Shown here: one piece after another, positions 43,316 to 48,121 of the stretch
How the letters are laid out: every line of letters starts with the position of its first letter
Position numbering within the stretch: position 1 is the stretch's first letter
Assembly: GCA_020351835.1 (NCBI GenBank)
Contig: CP070669.1
Location: 2,165,789-2,213,909 of the forward strand
Reading direction: 5' to 3'
Length of the DNA stretch: 48,121 bases
Origin: Nitrospirota bacterium
GTDB taxonomy: Bacteria > Nitrospirota > Thermodesulfovibrionia > Thermodesulfovibrionales > BMS3Bbin05
Translations under genes and position numbers: made by a program
Notes under the pieces: generated by a model
Database searches by the model: none
What the model saw: only the letters and a program-made list of their open reading frames with translations
What the model was told of the DNA's origin: nothing

Positions 43316-45048
43316 AAGACCTCCTGGTCCTTATCTCACCGATATTCTGGTCAATAAAGAATGATTTGCTCAAGGCCGATCGGACCTTTTACAGAAGGTT
43401 CATTATGTTATCCGGATCAAGCGTTCTATTTATTCTGCTAATTACCAGTTTCCTTAATAAAAGCATGATAAGGCTGCAGTCGATCGCACCTGACCTTTTC
43501 GGGATAATACTTATCAAGGGTTATTCCTTCATGTTCCTTATAATATTCGGGGTCCAGGTATTGAACGGATTTGTTTTCGCCCTGAACTCCTTCTATCAGT
43601 CCAGAGAACTTGAGGTCATAATGGTCTCCCCTGTAGATAAAGACTCGCTATTCTTTGCACGGTTGCTGGACACACAGATAAAGGCCCTCTGGATGCTCGC
43701 TGTATTCGGACTTCCGCTTCTCGTAGCGGCAGGGATCACGCTGAATGCAGGACCTGTTTACTACCCGTTCTCTATATTGATATTCATTGTTTTTTCTTCG
43801 ATCCCGGTCAATATAGGTATATTGATAGCCATAGTACTGTCAAAATTTCTTCACACCAGACGATTAAAAAGGATATTGCTTACCATGGGCGTCCTAACCA
43901 TTGCCGTGATAACGACCCTTTTCAGGATATATCGTCCGGAGCGCTTTATTAATCCGGAGCTCTTCGCTAATGTTACCCTCTTTATCAACGAGCTCAATAC
44001 CGCTTCACATGTTCTTCTGCCGAACAGGTGGCTCGGAGAATCGGTCTTTGGTCTTATCCAGCACAAGGACCCGATCATCTTGGTACATATCATGCTTTTG
44101 ATCACCACATCATATCTAACAGCTATCCTCGCGATGCTGGCATTCAGAAGGTTCCATGAAAAAGGATGGGCCTTACTTCAGGAAGGAGGTTCAGCTTATT
44201 ACAGAGCTCAAACACCGGAACAGAAGCAGCGGCCGATAATTGATCTTGTAACTGCCCTGTTCAATAGATCCATCTCAATATTCTCAGTCAAGCAAAAGAT
44301 GTTCTTTAAAAAGGAGTTGATCTACCAGGTCCGTGATATCAAGAATGTGCACCAACTGCTCATACTCCTGTCACTTGTCATAGTTTATCTGTTCAGCATC
44401 TCTTCTCTGCCCCTTGACTGGGCGGATATAATATATGCTCTTAAACTGAAATACTTCACCGCTTTTTTTAACATAGGACTGATAGCGACGATAATAGCTG
44501 CCCTTTGCACCAGGATCATATATCAATCCGTTTTGAATGATAAAGACTCTTTCTGGTTGATGAGAACTGCTCCGGTCTCACCGTCCCAGTATGTGATGTC
44601 GAAGTATCTGTTCTTCTTCTTGCCTATTTGCATCCTCGGCCTTCTTCTGACAATATTTTCTTTCAGGTTCATCGATATCGACAATGCTGTCATGGTCCTC
44701 GAGATATTCACTGTTATAGTGATCTGTTCTTCATTGACGGCTCTGGCGATCTATACCGGCACTGCAGACATGGTCAAACACATAAGGGAATCCTCAAAAG
44801 ATGAGTTAAAGACCGGAAATATTATATTTATGATCGGTGCAGTGATACTGATAGCCTTGACCCTTACTTTCGAAGCGGTCCCTGTCTTCCTTTATTTTCT
44901 CGCTGAGTCGAAACAGGCATCTTTTGTGGGAAAAACATGGGCAGTTATTCTAGCCTCTTCCACTTTCATAATTCTGATCAATCTGATAACAGCTTGGCTA
45001 TCTTTAAGGTCATCGATAAAAAAGATAGACAGTGTAGAACTAGGCTAG
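43312..45048 (+). CDS. ABC transporter permease (large, exporter type)
   Basis: This 578-residue membrane protein has about 12 hydrophobic segments in two halves separated by a polar region (about 280-330). It is translated in overlap with the ATPase gene and is probably its membrane partner, with two six-helix halves on one chain. MVSPVDKDSLFFARLLDTQIKALW in the first half and MRTAPVSPSQYVMSKYLFFFLP in the second have the same layout, which suggests internal duplication. It resembles putative ABC exporters of unknown cargo. Its end overlaps the convergent small gene by 9 bases. Confidence 0.85.
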   Translation: MKDLLVLISPIFWSIKNDLLKADRTFYRRFIMLSGSSVLFILLITSFLNKSMIRLQSIAPDLFGIILIKGYSFMFLIIFGVQVLNGFVFALNSFYQSRELEVIMVSPVDKDSLFFARLLDTQIKALWMLAVFGLPLLVAAGITLNAGPVYYPFSILIFIVFSSIPVNIGILIAIVLSKFLHTRRLKRILLTMGVLTIAVITTLFRIYRPERFINPELFANVTLFINELNTASHVLLPNRWLGESVFGLIQHKDPIILVHIMLLITTSYLTAILAMLAFRRFHEKGWALLQEGGSAYYRAQTPEQKQRPIIDLVTALFNRSISIFSVKQKMFFKKELIYQVRDIKNVHQLLILLSLVIVYLFSISSLPLDWADIIYALKLKYFTAFFNIGLIATIIAALCTRIIYQSVLNDKDSFWLMRTAPVSPSQYVMSKYLFFFLPICILGLLLTIFSFRFIDIDNAVMVLEIFTVIVICSSLTALAIYTGTADMVKHIRESSKDELKTGNIIFMIGAVILIALTLTFEAVPVFLYFLAESKQASFVGKTWAVILASSTFIILINLITAWLSLRSSIKKIDSVELG

Positions 45049-45240
45049 TGCTCTCTTAAGAGATTCAAGCTTATCGTTCAGCTGCTCCGTACTTGCAACG
45101 ATATCGGCAAGAATGCTGCTTGCTCCCTCGATCCCTTCAGCCTTCATCCTGTCAGCCCAGTCACTATATGTCCTTGCGTGTTCGGTATTATGCTCTTTCC
45201 AGTGATCAATGAGTACCTTCAATTTTCCCTTGTCGTTCAA
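45040..45240 (-). CDS. Small His-striped helical protein
   Basis: This 66-residue protein starts with TTG, supported by AAGGAGG six bases upstream. It is predicted all-helical: helix 1 holds H13-W-x2-H17-x3-H21 (HWKEHNTEH), which places three His on one face and could bind a metal, followed by W28 and a second helix. Similar HWxEHNxxH mini-proteins occur in anaerobes, some near nickel genes, as recalled and not checked. The function is unknown. It is divergent from the LysM gene and converges with the permease. Confidence 0.7.
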   Translation of the reverse strand: MNDKGKLKVLIDHWKEHNTEHARTYSDWADRMKAEGIEGASSILADIVASTEQLNDKLESLKRALA

Positions 45241-45406
45241 CGTATGCCTCCTTTCGGCCCTTTTATTCCGTTCATAAAGACAACTTTGTCGGAAACATCT
45301 TTGTATAATATTCTATTGGTCAGGGAAAACAATATCAAATCACGGTCATTATGACAATATCGGCCCATTTTCTAAATATAAACTTTAAAAAAAATACCAG
45401 AAGGTA

Positions 45407-45435
45407 TTGACACTTTTGATAAATTACGCTATCTT
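45407..45435 (+). promoter_or_regulatory. Sigma-70 promoter of the LysM gene
   Basis: A perfect TTGACA (45407-45412) is followed after 17 bases by TATCTT (45430-45435), and a second AT-rich TATAAT overlaps downstream. Transcription would start near 45442, giving a leader of about 39 bases ahead of AAAGGAG and the ATG. The rest of 45241-45406 holds no recognised feature. Confidence 0.65.
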
Positions 45436-45480
45436 TTATAATAACCAGATATCTGAAGGACCGTTGAAAGGAGTGTATTA

Positions 45481-46473
45481 ATGAGCAGGAAGAACATAAT
45501 TATTTGTTTAATATCGGTTTTCTTGATGGTCTTATCTATAACTGCCAGCGCTACACTTAATCTTGAATATAAAGACTATATCATAAAGCCCGGAGATACG
45601 CTCTGGGACATATCGGCAGCAGAATTGAAGGACCCCTTTCTATGGCCAAATATCTGGAAGGAAAATCCTGATATAGAGAATCCTGATCTTATTTACCCGG
45701 ACCAGTTCATTAAGATACCCGTTTATCTTGTTCAGAGACAGATAAAACTTACTCAGCCGGTCGAAGAGGTGGAACCTGTCGATATTGATATCGATAAGGA
45801 CATAACCGAGACCATGCCGGAGATAGAAGATACAACACCCCGCAAGAAGAGGTTCGCAGTTGACCGGTCATTGGTCATGGTAAGCGGCTATATCTCTCCG
45901 GACCTGCCAACCATAGGAAAGATCCTAGGGAACCGCGATAATCGCTTGATACTTGGCAAGGGGGATTCAGCATATGTAGATATCGAGGGGGACCTCTCTG
46001 TCGGCAGAAGGTTCTATACCTTTCGTTATGTACCGGATATTAAACACCCTAAAGGCAATAAGCTGGGATATCTGATAGAGATAACAGGCATAGCTGAGAT
46101 AGTCGGAGAGGAGTCTGGGAATGTGAAGGTAAATATAACGGAATCCTTTCTTGATGTTAATGTTGGAGAGTACCTTCAGGATTACTTCGAAATCGAGCCG
46201 CCAGAAAAAGTCGCATCTCCCAGAATGCCAGAGATCAAGGGTGTGGTCGTAACGTCAAAGGACCTTAAGGACCTTAACGCCGAAGGTGATGTGGTTTACA
46301 TAGACAAGGGAAGTGAGGACGGCGTACTTCTAGGTGATGCGTTCCGCATCGTATCCGAGCAATATCCCAACATAGTGATAGGGGATATCCTCGTCATATT
46401 TACCAAAGAAAAGACATCCACGGCTTACGTAAACTTCTCTAAACAGCCGATAGATAAGGGTGATTATTTCTAA
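45481..46473 (+). CDS. Secreted LysM-domain protein
   Basis: This 330-residue protein has a Sec signal peptide (residues 1-24, hydrophobic ICLISVFLMVLSI, cleavage near ASA) and one N-terminal LysM domain (about 32-80: YIIKPGDTLWDISAAEL, PFLWPNIWKENPDIENPDLIYP, GQ-like QFIKIP). LysM binds peptidoglycan. The C-terminal part (about 125-330) is beta-rich with repeats of the type VDIEGDLSVGRRFYTF and VYIDKGSEDGVLLGDAFRIV, seen in other LysM-bearing envelope proteins. It has its own promoter and a terminator. The exact role is unknown. Confidence 0.9.
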   Translation: MSRKNIIICLISVFLMVLSITASATLNLEYKDYIIKPGDTLWDISAAELKDPFLWPNIWKENPDIENPDLIYPDQFIKIPVYLVQRQIKLTQPVEEVEPVDIDIDKDITETMPEIEDTTPRKKRFAVDRSLVMVSGYISPDLPTIGKILGNRDNRLILGKGDSAYVDIEGDLSVGRRFYTFRYVPDIKHPKGNKLGYLIEITGIAEIVGEESGNVKVNITESFLDVNVGEYLQDYFEIEPPEKVASPRMPEIKGVVVTSKDLKDLNAEGDVVYIDKGSEDGVLLGDAFRIVSEQYPNIVIGDILVIFTKEKTSTAYVNFSKQPIDKGDYF

Positions 46474-46490
46474 CTAAGGCAGTAAAAGAT

Positions 46491-46524
46491 AAAAAAAGCA
46501 CCTTTTATTAAGGTGCTTTTTTTT
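46491..46524. terminator. Bidirectional rho-independent terminator
   Basis: AAAAAAAGCACCTT, the loop TTATT and AAGGTGCT followed by eight T form a perfect hairpin with A- and T-tracts on both sides. It serves the LysM gene (+) and rpoD (-). The rpoD stop codon lies at its edge (46523-46525). Confidence 0.92.
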
Positions 46525-47944
46525 ATGCAGACGCCGTTAATATCTTCAGCGCTTTTAACCTGCTTGGATGCTTCAGCTTTCTAAGGGCTTTAGCTTCTAT
46601 CTGACGTACCCTCTCTCTCGTTATTGAGAGATGTCTTCCAACCTCTTCAAGAGTATGGTCACGGTCCATTCCTATACCGAATCTCATCTTTATGACCTTT
46701 TCCTCTTTTGGTGTAAGGGTCCTTAATACCCTCTGAATGAAATCGGAGTTTTCCTGCTGCTGCGCATCTGCGAACGGGGAAGGACTGTTCTTGTCCCCTA
46801 TGAAATCTTCCAGTTCCGTATCCTCATCACCGACCGGTGTCTGAAGCGCGATAGGGTCCTGTATTGCCCGGAATACCTCTTCTACTTTCCTGGTAGGCAC
46901 CTCGAGCTTCTTTGCTATCTCTTCGTTCGAAGGTTCCCTGCCCAGTATCTGTGTAAGTTCCCTTGAGGCCTTGGTCACCCTGTTATAGAACTCCATCATG
47001 TGCACCGGAACCCTGATCGTTTTTGTCTGGTCAATAAGTGCCCTCGTTATGGCCTGCCTTATCCACCACGTGGCATAGGTACTGAACTTGAATCCCTTTT
47101 CATACTTGAACTTATCAACAGCCTTCATCAGGCCGATATTGCCTTCCTGAATGAGATCGAGCAGTGGCAACCCGCGTCCTACATAGTTCTTTGCTATGTT
47201 AACTACCAATCGAAGGTTCCTTGTTATAAGCTCGTTCTTAGCAGTAGTGACAAGCTCTTTCGCTTTTGATACCCTGTCCCAGTACTCTTTTATATCTTCG
47301 ATCTTTCTGCCTATATCATTTGCAACGTTCTTTTGCCTGTCGTTTACCTCTTTTACTATGTTCTCCAGCCTTTTTGTGTTCACGCCTTTTTTCTTCTTCT
47401 CTCTGATCGCCCTTCTGATCTCCTTTAACGATGGGAACTTCCCAAGCTTCCTCTCCGTGATCTCGAGATCACCCATAAGCTCTTCGAACCTCTCAAGGGT
47501 CATTCTCAAGGCCTCATCCGTCCTTTCATCATCGGTGAACATATCCTCATCACCCTCAAGCCCGGATTCGAACCTCTTGAATACCGGGAGCTTCATAAGG
47601 ATACCGTTGATTATGTCCCTTCCTTCCTCCAGGCTTTTTGCAAGCTCTGTCTCCTCATCTTTTGTAAGAATGGAGATATCACCCATAGAGTGGAAGTAGG
47701 CCTGGACCAGGTCCTCTGTCTTTTCGTATTCTTCGGTCGTTTCCTCACTTGAATCATCATCCTTTGACTGTCCTTCGGAATCCACGACCTTCACACCCAT
47801 ATCCTTCAGGAGGTCCATAAGGTCCTCAAGCTCGTCGGGCGAGAAGAACTCCGACGGCAGGGCGTCATTTATCTCATCATAGGTAAGAACACCTTTCTTC
47901 TTACCTACATTGATTAGCTCTTCAAAGAGATCCTTTTCTTTCAT
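46523..47944 (-). CDS. rpoD: Primary RNA polymerase sigma factor (sigma-70)
   Basis: This 473-residue RpoD has region 1.1 (about 1-50: [13 protein letters not shown]), region 1.2 ([20 protein letters not shown]), a non-conserved region, region 2 ([52 protein letters not shown]), region 3 and region 4.2 with helix-turn-helix ([20 protein letters not shown]). All promoter-contact motifs are intact, so it is the housekeeping factor. A GGAG site precedes the ATG. It lies directly downstream of a 23S rRNA gene on the same strand. Confidence 0.97.
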   Translation of the reverse strand: MKEKDLFEELINVGKKKGVLTYDEINDALPSEFFSPDELEDLMDLLKDMGVKVVDSEGQSKDDDSSEETTEEYEKTEDLVQAYFHSMGDISILTKDEETELAKSLEEGRDIINGILMKLPVFKRFESGLEGDEDMFTDDERTDEALRMTLERFEELMGDLEITERKLGKFPSLKEIRRAIREKKKKGVNTKRLENIVKEVNDRQKNVANDIGRKIEDIKEYWDRVSKAKELVTTAKNELITRNLRLVVNIAKNYVGRGLPLLDLIQEGNIGLMKAVDKFKYEKGFKFSTYATWWIRQAITRALIDQTKTIRVPVHMMEFYNRVTKASRELTQILGREPSNEEIAKKLEVPTRKVEEVFRAIQDPIALQTPVGDEDTELEDFIGDKNSPSPFADAQQQENSDFIQRVLRTLTPKEEKVIKMRFGIGMDRDHTLEEVGRHLSITRERVRQIEAKALRKLKHPSRLKALKILTASA

Positions 47945-48000
47945 GACTGTTCCAAGCTCCTAACCTTTATAAATAAAAGGGTTTTTCACACCTTTCACTT

Positions 48001-48031
48001 ATATTATTACACATTTGCGTTACATTAACAA
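48001..48031 (-). promoter_or_regulatory. Weak candidate promoter of rpoD
   Basis: The minus strand has TTGTTA (48031-48026) followed by TAATAA at 16 bases (48009-48004) or TAATAT at 19 bases (48006-48001). Start would be near 47995, with a leader of about 50 bases. It sits in the 101-base gap after the 23S end. Read-through from the rRNA operon is an alternative source of rpoD mRNA. Confidence 0.3.
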
Positions 48032-48045
48032 CAGAGGAGTAAGAT

Positions 48046-48121
48046 AAGGTGTACAAGGCGCACGGTCTATTAGTACTGGTCAGCTGAACACATTACTGTG
48101 CTTACACCTCCAGCCTATCAA
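48046..48121 (-). rRNA. rrl: 23S ribosomal RNA, 3' end (partial)
   Basis: Read on the minus strand, this begins TTGATAGGCTGGAGGTGTAA, continues through AGCTGACCAGTACTAATAGA and ends CCGTGCGCCTTGTACACCTT. It aligns by eye with the last 75 bases of E. coli 23S rRNA (TTGATAGGCCGGGTGTGTAA, GGTACTAATGAACCGTGAGG). The body of the gene continues beyond the window. The exact 3' end is estimated at 48046 (plus or minus 3). No 5S rRNA follows in the 101 bases before rpoD. Confidence 0.95.

Overview
The window reads as a chromosomal piece of an uncultivated, probably anaerobic bacterium with a Gram-negative-type surface. The evidence is a Wood-Ljungdahl methyl-branch cluster (CooC-like ATPase end, FolD, MetV, MetF), a GT9 heptosyltransferase-like gene, type IV pilins, DivIVA, RemA/DUF370 and a long primary sigma factor. 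The combination suggests candidate phylum Omnitrophota (former OP3) or a related lineage. That assignment is inference and rests on gene content and the protein sequences as read; no marker tree could be run. Coding density is very high and many genes overlap by 1-4 bases.

Layout. (1) 1-6979, plus strand: a C1-folate operon: CooC-like fragment, 5-formyl-THF cyclo-ligase, folE, folD, a 698-residue GltD-like/ferredoxin/FlpD fusion, metV, metF, panB. It makes, interconverts and reduces folate-bound C1 units. The fusion flavoprotein is the likely electron feeder of the MetF-MetV methylene-THF reductase, and panB spends methylene-THF. (2) 7005-20588, minus strand: a run of 18 tightly spaced genes, yggS-proC-yggT-divIVA-hisS-yicC-remA-gmk-rpoZ-coaBC, then TPR protein-roadblock protein-M24 peptidase-efp-accB-accC-thiE. 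A good promoter lies at the coaBC/TPR junction. (3) 20720-22833, minus: a sensor kinase with a periplasmic CxxCH (c-heme-type) motif and a single-domain response regulator.

(4) 23005-39394, minus: a surface-glycan locus with GT9, GT2 and two GT4 glycosyltransferases, five SAM methyltransferases (one FkbM type), two sulfotransferases, a flippase, a decaprenyl-phosphate phosphoribosyltransferase-like UbiA protein, and two tandem TMTC-like GT-C/TPR membrane proteins. It suggests a methylated, sulfated and possibly pentofuranose-containing surface polysaccharide, plus protein O-glycosylation. (5) 39498-40726, minus: two type IV pilin-like genes separated by a strong hairpin and preceded by a candidate sigma-54 promoter and several inverted repeats.

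(6) 41112-45048, plus: a transglutaminase-fold protein that has lost its catalytic Cys, with an ABC ATPase and permease in one translationally coupled operon. (7) 45040-48121: a His-striped 66-residue protein (minus), a secreted LysM protein (plus), a bidirectional terminator, rpoD (minus), and the 3' end of a 23S rRNA gene (minus) that has no 5S gene between it and rpoD.

The best candidates for something undescribed are the GltD-ferredoxin-FlpD fusion tied to metVF, the Cys-less transglutaminase/ABC operon, the TPR protein with repeated short motifs coupled to a roadblock protein, and the heme-type sensor kinase. No CRISPR array, tRNA, transposase or integrase was found.
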